Shown: positions 34,201-42,379, counted from the stretch's first letter. The stretch is DNA of 64,000 bases from DAOUET01 sp034430155 (GCA_034430155.1 DAOUET010000001.1:1-64000); one strand, 5' to 3'. The notes: a model not told the origin generated them from the sequence alone. Numbers and translations: made by a program.

Positions 34201-36831
34201 CAATTGTAGTTTGAGGTACGCCTCAGCCATCAAGCGTTGAATATCGGAGTTCTTTGGGTCCAGAAGGGCGCTTTCTTGCAAGATTGCGATGGCAACTTCA
34301 GGTTTTTCCAGAGCGAGGGCGGTGCGACCCAAGCCTGTAGCCAAACGGTTGTGCCAGAATGGGTCGTTGACCAAATCACTATCGAATACATTGAAATAGG
34401 ATTGCAGAGCGGGGAGCAGCTCGCCATTAGCTGCCATGGCTTCAGCCAGATATGCTTGACCTAAGGTATTTTCAGGGGAAAGAGTCAAGGCATGACGGGC
34501 AGCTTGCAGAGCTTCTTCTGGATGGTCCCCGGTTTCTAAGAGTGCGAAGGCGTAATCCAGGTGCGGGAAGGGATCGGTCGGTTGTGTCTGCATTGCGACG
34601 ACTAACGGGGAGATGGCTGCATTAGGTTCATTGAGAGCCAGTAAGGATTTTGCATAAGCGTGGGCGAGTCCTGGATATGCGGGATTGGTCTGGTAGGCTT
34701 CCGCTAAGATTTTGCGCGCCTCGTTCAAATGACCAAGTTCATGCAAAGTCTCTCCTAATCGGGTTGCGATATGGGCAGATTGATCCTGATGAGCTAATAA
34801 GCTTCGCTCCCCAGGAAGGCCCTTGGCGTTCTTTTTAAGAAGCGGTGCTAGGGTATGAGGGCGCGAGGCTTGATAAGCCTGCTGTAAGCTGTGTAACGCC
34901 TGGGTTGGGGCATTCTGCCTTAGATATATTTCTGCAAGTTCCAGGTGAACAAGGGGATCGCTGGCGACGGCATGAGTAGCTGATCGCAGGGTGTCGATAG
35001 CTTTATCTAAATGACCTGCTCGCTGGTGGGCGTGCGCCAGTGCCAACCAAGGGGTAGATTGGTAAGGCGTGAATTGGGTAGCTTGTTGGAGATGGTCAAA
35101 GGCAGCTTGAGTGTCTCCAAGCGCTTCTAATGCCTCGCCAAAAGCTGTATGAGCTAAACCATCGGCTGGGCTTTCCCGCAGGATTTGCTGGCAAATGTCT
35201 GCAGCGCGCTGAGGTTCACCAGCATGTAAAGCACAGGTAGCCAGAGCATAATAATGATCATAAGAGGGCCAGGGTAAATCTGGGCTGGGGGTAAAACGCT
35301 TTTCCAGTAATTGGGTGCGTTCTTTGAGAGCGTCAGACCAATTCCCATTCATCTCGAGGTATTCAACCAGGACAAAGCGCAAGTCGGTGCGCTGAGGGGA
35401 AAGCGTAACCGCCATTTGCGCAGCTTCTACGGCAGCGGAAAGATCCCTAGAGATACGAAACAAGTTTGCCATGGAAGCGTAAAGATCGGGGTCATTGGGC
35501 TGTGAGGCGACGGCAAAATGAGCAGCCTTAATAGCTTCATTAGGCAAACCCAGATCAGCGAATAAATTCATGAGATTGCGGCTAAGACCAGCAGCAACAG
35601 AAGCGGATAGCCGGCTGTGTTCCTCACCGATAGTCGTGAGGGGCTTAACCTGTACTTCTAAAATTTTTAAAGCATGTCGAGCGTTTTTACAAGCCTTATC
35701 GAAATTTCCTTGCGATACCGCCAACCGGGCGATGGCCAATAGATAGGCGGCATCATTAGCGCTTTCTTGATCTTCATCAATAGATGGAAATAAGGCAAGG
35801 GCATCGGCCGGTTGGTCTGCTTCCAGCAAGGCTAATATTAAACCGGGGGGGGGAAAACTCTCAATGGTAGAACCATATCCATTGGTATGCGGGCGTAATT
35901 GCTTCCAGGTTGTCAGGGCTGTGTCAATATTCCCATTTCTGGCGATCGCCTCGGAGATCTGATCAGCGATCTGGGTCTGCAGCCGTTGGCTGGCTTGAAA
36001 CGCCATAGTCTCCAAGGAGGCCGATTGTGATATCTGTCCGCCAATGAAGTTGAGATCAGCCTGAGAGATCAGGTGCACAATTTGATCTATTTGTTCAGCA
36101 TAATTTCTGTATATCTGACGATTAGGTACGGTAGGTCCCTCATTGAGGGTCGACAAGGCTATTGTTGAGGCCAATGCTGGATTGGCGCTTTGAAGGATCC
36201 TAAGAAATGTTACCAGATCGTTCAATCGTAAGTCACGCAAGGCTCCTTCAAGAATGTCTACCTGTTTAGAAGGAGGGATGGGGTTACTTAGAAGGGCATG
36301 GGTGGCAAGTTTGAGGTTAGTTATGGGAGCATTGGGATAGATGAGGGAACGAAGCAGATCGCTTTGATCCTCAGCAAGACCCAATAAGCATGCCAATGGC
36401 GTGTACCAATTGGTCAGGTGAGATGCAAACAAGTCTGCGGTTAATCCATTCCAGGAACCTATCTTTTGGCGGCGTTCTGCCAAAGCGATGGCTAACAAAC
36501 CTGCATGAGCCAGGGTAAGTTTATCTGGTAATCCAGAGGAATCATCATTAAGGAGGGTCTGGTATGTGCGGACAGCGCGTTGGCGCAGTTTTTCTTCCAA
36601 TTTATCAAATTCAAGGGGATACGGGTAATCCAGATCAATCAAGGCCAAAACCGCCGGGGACCATGCCTCAGGATTATTGCCGATTTTGCTAATCGCGCCC
36701 TTTCTTTTTTCTTCCTCTTGGAGGGTTTCCCAAATGAGGGCATCCTGTCTCAAGGCCGCGATAACCCACGACCAGCTGGTTTCAGGTAAAAGTTCCTTTA
36801 ATTCGACGACAAGGGATGGGGTCACATTCAT
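31207..36831 (-). CDS. Giant tetratricopeptide-repeat protein
   Basis: A 1,874-residue protein. From about residue 370 to the end it is almost continuous TPR units, many with the LA.AY...G....A......A....P pattern, broken by a divergent section around residues 1180-1470. The first ~350 residues are helical without clear TPRs. No signal peptide, membrane segment or enzyme motif is visible; it should be a cytoplasmic scaffold. I place the start at ATG 36831 (M-N-V-T-P-S), because an upstream frame to 36885 would overlap the preceding gene. It overlaps the start of the caspase-like peptidase by 4 bp, so the two probably act together as scaffold and protease. Confidence 0.88.
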   Translation of the reverse strand: MNVTPSLVVELKELLPETSWSWVIAALRQDALIWETLQEEEKRKGAISKIGNNPEAWSPAVLALIDLDYPYPLEFDKLEEKLRQRAVRTYQTLLNDDSSGLPDKLTLAHAGLLAIALAERRQKIGSWNGLTADLFASHLTNWYTPLACLLGLAEDQSDLLRSLIYPNAPITNLKLATHALLSNPIPPSKQVDILEGALRDLRLNDLVTFLRILQSANPALASTIALSTLNEGPTVPNRQIYRNYAEQIDQIVHLISQADLNFIGGQISQSASLETMAFQASQRLQTQIADQISEAIARNGNIDTALTTWKQLRPHTNGYGSTIESFPPPGLILALLEADQPADALALFPSIDEDQESANDAAYLLAIARLAVSQGNFDKACKNARHALKILEVQVKPLTTIGEEHSRLSASVAAGLSRNLMNLFADLGLPNEAIKAAHFAVASQPNDPDLYASMANLFRISRDLSAAVEAAQMAVTLSPQRTDLRFVLVEYLEMNGNWSDALKERTQLLEKRFTPSPDLPWPSYDHYYALATCALHAGEPQRAADICQQILRESPADGLAHTAFGEALEALGDTQAAFDHLQQATQFTPYQSTPWLALAHAHQRAGHLDKAIDTLRSATHAVASDPLVHLELAEIYLRQNAPTQALHSLQQAYQASRPHTLAPLLKKNAKGLPGERSLLAHQDQSAHIATRLGETLHELGHLNEARKILAEAYQTNPAYPGLAHAYAKSLLALNEPNAAISPLVVAMQTQPTDPFPHLDYAFALLETGDHPEEALQAARHALTLSPENTLGQAYLAEAMAANGELLPALQSYFNVFDSDLVNDPFWHNRLATGLGRTALALEKPEVAIAILQESALLDPKNSDIQRLMAEAYLKLQLPKEALAAAQNAIHLAPDDIETLSWFAKHALLLDAHSQALQALGRAVQLNPADTSLLVQLASIQTQTGDTTAARKAFHQVLSSEHTQTGDLSQAAQGLLNLNDTSGAIACLERALNLLPEPDASMLHDLSIAYKYAGEHDSALEAINRAITLNPQDSALHISKADLLLYLDRPQAAQAALEHALQDNPSDLTLHHRLALILRSSGDLIEALSHAEQMVSSCSQTTGSSNAFLARAFAGDLSRALLQPGKARRFLSEIISGDQNSYADAKPDENNDPQDTAAFLYYALSAELALDEGEEIAAAEALTKAIGIDPNHPRIIALQARLTQPRGDNPTAFETLKLGLENFEASAGSLNIDQSESGDEPHAISFKTDSPTSSLIALYAEIQDLNALAAAALDLSQWDMALYLLRRAINLAPSEPYSHLQLARTLVLRGEYQRICETADVIKHAPGPVSLTQRTYQSFDECMRKATECFPVSHQYEQVNLPLMIQRWRARGEAVFQPNPENLHALDALSSQPDDIAARIATARELGDFAETPLAIDTDIHRSNPYSYNANVLIQQALSLGYRGRRQEDILEAKNKSKSAVDKEPNQPLYHVLYADIAHRTGDYPSALKALQTALSFWPNEPRWHSQAAQLHLETGDPIAAITHLEQAAELEPENVTHHLILGEALMQAGDLDRALQVLEGAQRLAPRDYEIYMALAKVYIAEGDIAKAALLVENAISLEPDKIDPLLLRCEVALKAADPRGAYQRAQAALKIKPDDPEALHYLARALDGLERYSDALSTVEQAIKNSSDPLPLLVERVDFLEKSQGSQAAFAALQDLAEDYPDEPAILAPLATALAAAGQREAAIHAAQRALHGKSSALDPDVQGHAHYLLGSLLHQSGQLDQAIHHLSEAIQLLTEDLKPYLELGSAYQERRQYDLALNTYHQAISIAPKDPRAYYQSGLVLKEIRDYQAAEDMLRRAADLAPEDLTIHRQLGAIVALNLVHNRRPISINVSS

Positions 36832-36853
36832 TTTTTCACCAATTAGGAATTCA

Positions 36854-37174
36854 CTAGAAACGAAAAACCAACCAGCTGGCCGCAATCATCAGACCAACGC
36901 CTAGCAAAGTCAAAAATACTCCGATCCCTGCAGAGGTGCGGATCAAATCATTGGTGGCATTGAGCAGGGCGGAGGCATTGCCGACCAGTCCTGCAACCTC
37001 TTCTGCCAGACCTTTTTTCACGAGAAGGGAAGTTTGTTTGGCTATCGAGCGGACCTCCGCTCCCAATGTACGACGAACCAGGATAATCACTCCGATGATG
37101 AAAGAGATGATTCCTATGATGAAAAAACCCAGGATGATGCCCATTTGAAGATCAAGCAAAGTGATGTTAACCAT
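36854..37174 (-). CDS. Small two-helix membrane protein
   Basis: A 106-residue protein with two long hydrophobic helices (about residues 8-33 and 82-105) and a charged helical middle that could form a coiled coil. The RBS GAGGAG is well placed before the ATG. It lies 22 bp upstream of the giant TPR gene and 10 bp after the LCP-like gene, in the same minus-strand run. Family not recognised; it may be a membrane tether for its neighbours. Confidence 0.75.
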   Translation of the reverse strand: MVNITLLDLQMGIILGFFIIGIISFIIGVIILVRRTLGAEVRSIAKQTSLLVKKGLAEEVAGLVGNASALLNATNDLIRTSAGIGVFLTLLGVGLMIAASWLVFRF

Positions 37175-37184
37175 ATGTCACTCC

Positions 37185-38012
37185 TCAAGGTGCTAAAACG
37201 CCAATTAGCGGAAATTCACAATCCAGGTGATTTCCGGTTGAGATGAGTTGGAGCCAGTTTTGAACAGCTTCAGAGACATCCATATCCGTTCGGATGTGAT
37301 TTGGTACCAATCTTAAGATTTTATTGATATCTGATGATGACGATGAGGGCCTGCCTATTTGTTGACAAAGACCTTGAAGCAAGCTGGTCTGCCCCTGGAG
37401 GGCTGAGCCTCGATCTACCCAAGGTAGGGGTAGGGCACTAATAACTCTATCACCCTCAAAAGAATCTATGCCGCTTCGCAAGCCTCCGAAGAAATTTATG
37501 ATTTCAATCAATCCGGTCTCGTCTAGTAGGACATAATGGTTCCACCAAACATCTCCAGAGTGCAGTATTTCGAAGAATTCTTCAGATAGAAGTCCTTGCT
37601 GGTTAATCTTCATGATCTGCGTGAAAGAGGTGGATGCAACTGGATTCTGATCGAAGGGTGTTGGGTAGATCGGAACTAAGTTGAGATGAAATCTACTTGG
37701 AAGGTAGATCATTAGCCAGATACTTTCGAGGCGAGGACTTTGGGATTTGAAATGATCGACGCCAATGAATAAGATATTCTGCTGCGCAGTGGCAGGGCTG
37801 GCCTGGAAAGTACTCTCATCCTGAGAAAGGGACTCGTTCCTTGGGTGGTGAGGATCACCGGCCAGAAGACCAGCGATCAAGCCTAGCAACAGGCATAACC
37901 CAAAAACGAAAAGGTAAACGCTCAGCTGCGGGCTTTTCACCAGGCTAGTAAAGAATGCCCTTATTTGGTTATCAGGTTGGATATGCCAACGCCTGAGAAT
38001 AAAGTCTTTCAA
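37185..38012 (-). CDS. Degenerate LytR-CpsA-Psr-like membrane protein
   Basis: A 275-residue protein with one N-terminal transmembrane helix (about residues 32-53) and an extracellular domain with the outline of an LCP domain: a strand ILFIGVDHFKS followed by LESIWLMIYLPS (usual form ILLLGVD...RSDTMMLVS), then HYVLLDETGLIEIINFFGG (usual form YYVVVDFEGFVELIDALGGV). LCP enzymes attach glycopolymers to peptidoglycan. Here the conserved Arg/Asp residues that bind the pyrophosphate are not evident (no RSD and no PRD), so catalysis is doubtful. The start is TTG 38012, preceded by AAGGA 6 bases away. It is in a tight cluster with FtsZ-like and TPR genes. Confidence 0.6.
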   Translation of the reverse strand: MKDFILRRWHIQPDNQIRAFFTSLVKSPQLSVYLFVFGLCLLLGLIAGLLAGDPHHPRNESLSQDESTFQASPATAQQNILFIGVDHFKSQSPRLESIWLMIYLPSRFHLNLVPIYPTPFDQNPVASTSFTQIMKINQQGLLSEEFFEILHSGDVWWNHYVLLDETGLIEIINFFGGLRSGIDSFEGDRVISALPLPWVDRGSALQGQTSLLQGLCQQIGRPSSSSSDINKILRLVPNHIRTDMDVSEAVQNWLQLISTGNHLDCEFPLIGVLAP

Positions 38013-38022
38013 GGAAAATCCT

Positions 38023-38247
38023 TTAGTGGAGGATTTGTGAACCGAATATCCCGATGATGAAACCGAGGAAAAGCCCTGAAAGCGACCAAAACAGTGTCAT
38101 GCTGCGGGTCAATGACTTGAGACGCGCTTCATAAAGGTCGTAACTCCATCGGACTAAGCCTTGTACTAGGGAGGACCTACTTAACAACCAAACCGCCAGG
38201 TCCCAAAAATTAATTTCTAAGCGGGTCGTAAGGTCTTGAATGTTCAA
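38023..38247 (-). CDS. Small single-helix membrane protein
   Basis: A 74-residue protein with one C-terminal transmembrane helix (about residues 50-70, MTLFWSLSGLFLGFIIGIFG) preceded by an amphipathic, aromatic-rich segment. The start is TTG 38247, with AAGGA 8 bases upstream. It lies 10 bp before the LCP-like gene. Family not recognised. Confidence 0.6.
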   Translation of the reverse strand: MNIQDLTTRLEINFWDLAVWLLSRSSLVQGLVRWSYDLYEARLKSLTRSMTLFWSLSGLFLGFIIGIFGSQILH

Positions 38248-38268
38248 CAGTAATTTCCTTATGACAGA

Positions 38269-38514
38269 TCAACGCGAGGTAGTGATCTTCAGGATCTTGC
38301 CGTTTGAGTTTGCGGTCACCCTCACCAAGCGAGGGATATTCTTCCCGTTTTGAGCTTGAACGGTGCCTTTATATGTGAGCAGATATTTGGTGGGCGCTGA
38401 TATAGATTTCGCTTGGGAGGTAGGTTGCATGGTGACCTTTGGTTGGTGACCTGCCAGTTCGGGGAAGCGTTGATAAACCTGGGAGGATATAGATTTAATC
38501 AGTTTTGTATCCAT
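38269..38514 (-). CDS. Small protein of unknown function
   Basis: An 81-residue basic, soluble protein. The second half (LLTYKGTVQAQNGKNIPRLV...GKILKITTSR) looks like a three- or four-strand beta unit. It lies 47 bp after the FtsZ-like gene and 21 bp before the next small gene. The RBS is weak. Family not recognised. Confidence 0.6.
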   Translation of the reverse strand: MDTKLIKSISSQVYQRFPELAGHQPKVTMQPTSQAKSISAPTKYLLTYKGTVQAQNGKNIPRLVRVTANSNGKILKITTSR

Positions 38515-38561
38515 ATTTATTCTGACAAAACGAACCTTTGAAAATGTGAGGGTGAAAGTAA

Positions 38562-39686
38562 CTAATTTTGGCGAGCCCGGCGACGTAAGAAAGCAGGTAT
38601 GTCTAGGTTGGTGGATGTGCTTGCCATGACAGGAAGAGGGCTGGCTTCAACAGCCTGTACCTCAGTTTGAGACCGTGGCCGGGAAACGACTGCATGACGT
38701 GGCATCACTTCGTCTAAGGCTGTGCCACCCAAACCTGTGACCACAAGAATAACCTGAGCACGGTCGCCCATACATGGATCCTGGATAAAGCCCATGACAA
38801 TTTCTGTATCAGATTTAGCCTGAGCCTGAAGGTGATTTAGAGCATCACTCACTTCTAACAAGCTGAGGTCATCTCCCCCGGTAAAGTTGGCGATTATCCC
38901 GGCAGCGTTTTCTATGGAAACGGCTTCTAAGAGCGGGTGGTTTAGCGCTTGTTCGACAGCTTGCAGGGCTTTGCCGTCGCCGTGTCCTTGACCGATGGAC
39001 ATCAACGCTCCCCCGCCCAGTTGCATGAGCCGGCGAATATGGGCAAAATCAACATTGATCAAGCCAGGCTCGGTAATCAGTTCGGTGACGCCCTGAACAG
39101 CCTGCCGTAGAACATCGTCAGCCACGCGAAAAGCTACTTCTAGAGATAGATCAGTGGGTGCAACGCAAAGCAGGCGATCGTTGGGAATGGAAATGAGTGT
39201 GTCGGTTTGAGGTTGCAAGCGCTGTAGACCTTCGCTGGCGTTCCGTTGGCGACGGCCCATTTCAAAAGAGAAGGGGGTGGTGACAATCGCTATTGTGACG
39301 GCGCCTAAACTGCGGGCGATTTTGGCTGCTACCGGTATAGCGCCAGTGCCTGTACCGCCTCCCATCCCGGCAGTGAGAAAAACCATGCTGGCACCAGCTA
39401 ATGCAGCTGCCAGTTCTCGGTGGCTTTCCTCGGCTGCTTTATATCCGATTTCCGGATTACCGCCTGCCCCCAAACCCCGGGTGACATGTTGACCGAGCTG
39501 GATCTTATAGGGGGCGATGCTTGTCTGAAGAGCCTGGTAATCGGTATTGGCTGCAATAAATTCAACACCCTGCATACCTAGTTCGATCATACGGTTGACA
39601 GCGTTGCAACCACCACCACCCAATCCGATCACCTTCAGGACGGGTTGTGGGGTTGATAATGGGGACGAAGAATGTATGTCTCTCAT
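38562..39686 (-). CDS. FtsZ-family protein with altered T7 loop
   Basis: A 374-residue tubulin-like protein. The GTP-binding core is intact: GLGGGGCNAVNRM near the N-terminus, the tubulin signature GMGGGTGTGA, and PNDRLL. The catalytic T7 loop, normally N-x-D-F-A-D, reads NVDFAHIRR: the second Asp (E. coli D212 equivalent) is His216, although the first is kept. The C-terminus ends in a conserved-tail-like LDIPAFLRRRARQ, so it could still bind FtsA/SepF-type partners. ATG 39686 is preferred because GAAGGA lies 6-7 bases upstream. It is not in a dcw (ftsA/ftsQ/mur) cluster but between a TIM-barrel-like protein and small membrane proteins, so it may be a second FtsZ. Confidence 0.85.
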   Translation of the reverse strand: MRDIHSSSPLSTPQPVLKVIGLGGGGCNAVNRMIELGMQGVEFIAANTDYQALQTSIAPYKIQLGQHVTRGLGAGGNPEIGYKAAEESHRELAAALAGASMVFLTAGMGGGTGTGAIPVAAKIARSLGAVTIAIVTTPFSFEMGRRQRNASEGLQRLQPQTDTLISIPNDRLLCVAPTDLSLEVAFRVADDVLRQAVQGVTELITEPGLINVDFAHIRRLMQLGGGALMSIGQGHGDGKALQAVEQALNHPLLEAVSIENAAGIIANFTGGDDLSLLEVSDALNHLQAQAKSDTEIVMGFIQDPCMGDRAQVILVVTGLGGTALDEVMPRHAVVSRPRSQTEVQAVEASPLPVMASTSTNLDIPAFLRRRARQN

Positions 39687-39773
39687 AATTTCCTTCTCTG
39701 GATAATGGCGTATCATCGGGATATATGCTTCCGGAGTTTCAAACAGTTTGCTTCAAGATTCCTGTTGCAATTC

Positions 39774-41132
39774 TCATGCCACTAAATCAAGGTGTTCAAC
39801 ATCACAACCAGCAGATTCCAGGTTTTTCTTTAATTTTTCTGAAAATGCTTCTTTTTTCCCGGCAATCGTGACGAGCTTGGCCAGAGCAGCTTCTTCAGTT
39901 GAGAAACCAATGGTAGGTTTGTATTTTTTCACATAAGGCTGGATGGCTTGAAGGTACCAATCGGGGATACCCCACTCGTATGAGGGTAGCAAGAGATAAT
40001 GGGAAATAGGGTGTTGGGAATGCACTTTTTCATTTGAAATCAAGTCCTTTGAGTCGCCGGGAGACTGAGGGCGCCTCAGCGAAGATCTCTCTTGGGATTT
40101 AGGGGCAACCTGATGGCCGCTGAACCATTGGCGTAAGGTCGAGACGATAGGGAGCGTGCTGCCATCTGGTTTGTACCAGGCATCTGGCAGATCCGGGCTA
40201 TGATGATCGGCGGTGATCAACCAAAAATTACCAGCCAGGACTTCCTGGGGAACGGTTTCCAGTGGGTCTGCCATGTAAGGCTCGAGCGTGTCTCCGGCCA
40301 TACGCCTGGCGATGGTTAGGGTCCGCAGGGTCCGGGCAGTATCATCGATTGAGTCTGGAGCGCTGTTACCAGGAGAACGCTGGTGGCTGCCGACTCCCAA
40401 CAAAAGGATCCCCGTTGATCTACCGGTTACAGCTCGAATGATGGCAAGGTACCAGTCAAAGATGCGAAAGCCACGCTGATCCTCGCTCCTGGGCGGTGTG
40501 AAATATGGCCGGGCACCTGGCCAGCTTTCGGGTCCACCATATCCCCAATTTAAAGGTCGTTCACCAGCGCGAGCGTAAGCTGCCAAAACTAGAACCTCAA
40601 GCAAATCATGTAAGCCGCGCCGCTTTAATGCCTGGAAAGCTGCCCGTAAGAAAGCGGTATCCCAATAATCGCCTCCGGGTTCCAATGGTGGAAAAATAGG
40701 GATCAATCCAGCTTGCCTGGCTGATTCGGCAAGCGGTACGAAATGGTCGAGGAATCTCTCGACCAGCTCATTCTGTACCCATCCCCCCATAGGCCAGGCT
40801 GTGCGGGTATTCGGGCAATCGAACAGGATAACATAATGGATGCCCCAACGTGCGTAGGTGGAAAATAACAACGCCAAATCAGTTTGTGAATGAGGGATTC
40901 CCAAAGGCAGATGGAAGTGCAATACCGGTTCGATGTGCGCCCGGGCTAATCCGCGTAGAAATTGTTCAGGGATGGCGCGATCCGTAGGCGCAACCAGAAT
41001 TAACCAATTGGCTCCCAGGGCGCGTAATTCAGGCAACCAGGCGCGCAAATCGCTTTGCCGGAAGTGCTCAGTATCAGGGAAATAATGAAATCCCAAACGG
41101 GTGTTATTTTTTGGAGTAGGGAAATTGAGCAT
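39774..41132 (-). CDS. TIM-barrel-like protein, possibly glycosidase-related
   Basis: A 452-residue protein whose N-terminal ~310 residues show repeating strand-helix units typical of a (beta/alpha)8 barrel (LGANWLILVAP, IEPVLHFHLP, GIHYVILFDCPN, GLIPIFPPLEPGG, GILLLGVGSH), as in glycoside hydrolases. I cannot identify a catalytic acid pair with confidence. After a linker, the last ~90 residues contain WGIPDWYLQAIQPYVKKYKPTIGFSTEEAALAKLVTIAG, resembling a small separate module. No signal peptide. The RBS AGGAGAG precedes the ATG by 4 bases and is partly held in a hairpin. It lies 71 bp after the response-regulator gene. Confidence 0.6.
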   Translation of the reverse strand: MLNFPTPKNNTRLGFHYFPDTEHFRQSDLRAWLPELRALGANWLILVAPTDRAIPEQFLRGLARAHIEPVLHFHLPLGIPHSQTDLALLFSTYARWGIHYVILFDCPNTRTAWPMGGWVQNELVERFLDHFVPLAESARQAGLIPIFPPLEPGGDYWDTAFLRAAFQALKRRGLHDLLEVLVLAAYARAGERPLNWGYGGPESWPGARPYFTPPRSEDQRGFRIFDWYLAIIRAVTGRSTGILLLGVGSHQRSPGNSAPDSIDDTARTLRTLTIARRMAGDTLEPYMADPLETVPQEVLAGNFWLITADHHSPDLPDAWYKPDGSTLPIVSTLRQWFSGHQVAPKSQERSSLRRPQSPGDSKDLISNEKVHSQHPISHYLLLPSYEWGIPDWYLQAIQPYVKKYKPTIGFSTEEAALAKLVTIAGKKEAFSEKLKKNLESAGCDVEHLDLVA

Positions 41133-41140
41133 TCATTCTC

Positions 41141-41174
41141 TCCTGGCAGTAATGGTGCAAGAGGTATGCCAGGA
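41141..41174 (-). promoter_or_regulatory. Hairpin covering the RBS of the TIM-barrel gene
   Basis: On the minus strand TCCTGGCA (41174-41167) pairs perfectly with TGCCAGGA (41148-41141); the second arm contains the AGGA of the ribosome-binding site for the gene starting at 41132. This could limit translation unless it is opened. Inferred from sequence only. Confidence 0.4.
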
Positions 41175-41203
41175 AAGATGAAGCAAGGTAGCCGGTTGGA
41201 TTT

Positions 41204-42379
41204 TTAAGAATCAGGGTGGATGATTTCCCTGGGAAGATGGGGTAAATCGATGGCCGGATCATCGCAGAACAGCATGGCTCTTTCGATGATGTTTTGAAGT
41301 TCGCGTATGTTGCCAGGCCAATCATGATTCATCAAAGCCTGCATTGCGCGGGGGGTTACCTCGGAGATATTTAACCCCATCCTGGGGTTATTTTTTCTCA
41401 AGAACAGGCCGATAAGTTCGGGGATATCCTGTTTGCGTTCCCGTAGAGGTGGCAGGTGTAGATCGACCACTTTCAGCCTATAGTACAGGTCTTCCCGGAA
41501 TTCAGCGGCTTTGATTAATGAAGGCAAGTCCCTGTTTGAGGCAGCGATGATTTGCACATCGACGCGCAGCATGTTAGTGCCACCAACCCGGCGAATGGCA
41601 CCCTCCTCGAGAGCGCGCAGAAGTTTGGCTTGCATTTCTACTGGCATAGACGAGATCTCATCGAGGAAAAGGATGCCCTCGTCGGCGATTTCCATCAATC
41701 CGGGCTTGCGTTTATCCGCGCTGGTGAATGCACCTGCCTCATGCCCAAATAGCTCTGTTTCGAGCATAGTGCTCTGGAGGGCGGCGCAATTCACGGCAAT
41801 AAACGGTTTTCCAGCCCGAGTTCCCATCTGGTGAAGGGCATGGGCTAATACTTCTTTGCCCGTGCCGGTCTCACCGGTAATTAACACAGAGACTGATGCA
41901 GTGGCAGCCCGTTGTGCCTGGTTTAGCAAGGATTGCATCGCCTGGCTGTTACCCACCACAAAATCGAGATGCTTATATTGGGTTTCACGCAGATGGTTTA
42001 GCTCACGCTGCATGGAAACCTGTTCTACGGCTCTTTCGATGGATTTTTCTAATACGTTCAATTGAATCGGTTTCTGTAGAAAATCAAGGGCACCATTCTT
42101 CATGGCATCAACCGCCATGTCGATATCGCCATAAGCGGTGATCAAAATGATGGGAGGTCGAACAGGGAGATGGGTAGTCTCTTCCAGCAGGGAAGGGCCA
42201 TAACCATCTGGGAGCAATACATCCAGCAGAATAATATCCGCTTCACCACGGCGGACATAATTCCGGGCGTCTTCTAAGGTGGCGACTCCATGGACCTCGT
42301 AGCCTCGAGAAACTAGAAAGGTGGAGATGTTCTCGCGAGCGTTATCTTCATCATCAACAATCAAAATAGTTGCGGTCAT
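41204..42379 (-). CDS. Sigma-54 activator (NtrC type) without DNA-binding domain
   Basis: A 391-residue response regulator. Receiver domain at residues 1-120 with phospho-acceptor Asp53 and the usual Lys-Pro (LQKPI). AAA+ sigma-54 interaction domain at about 140-385 with Walker A GETGTGKE, Walker B GILFLDE, the sigma-54 contact loop GAFTSA (canonical GAFTGA) and the arginine-finger region FREDLYYRL. The protein stops right after the lid subdomain (NIRELQNIIERAMLF ... PREII), so the C-terminal Fis-type HTH is missing. FlgR and Chlamydia CtcC activators also lack it and act from solution. It is co-transcribed with the histidine kinase and rpoN, which are likely its partners. Confidence 0.92.
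   Translation of the reverse strand: MTATILIVDDEDNARENISTFLVSRGYEVHGVATLEDARNYVRRGEADIILLDVLLPDGYGPSLLEETTHLPVRPPIILITAYGDIDMAVDAMKNGALDFLQKPIQLNVLEKSIERAVEQVSMQRELNHLRETQYKHLDFVVGNSQAMQSLLNQAQRAATASVSVLITGETGTGKEVLAHALHQMGTRAGKPFIAVNCAALQSTMLETELFGHEAGAFTSADKRKPGLMEIADEGILFLDEISSMPVEMQAKLLRALEEGAIRRVGGTNMLRVDVQIIAASNRDLPSLIKAAEFREDLYYRLKVVDLHLPPLRERKQDIPELIGLFLRKNNPRMGLNISEVTPRAMQALMNHDWPGNIRELQNIIERAMLFCDDPAIDLPHLPREIIHPDS

Noticed and set aside
41145..41158. GG-N10-GC match on the plus strand between the activator and TIM-barrel genes
   Set aside because: It points antisense into the activator gene and overlaps a hairpin that explains the sequence better.
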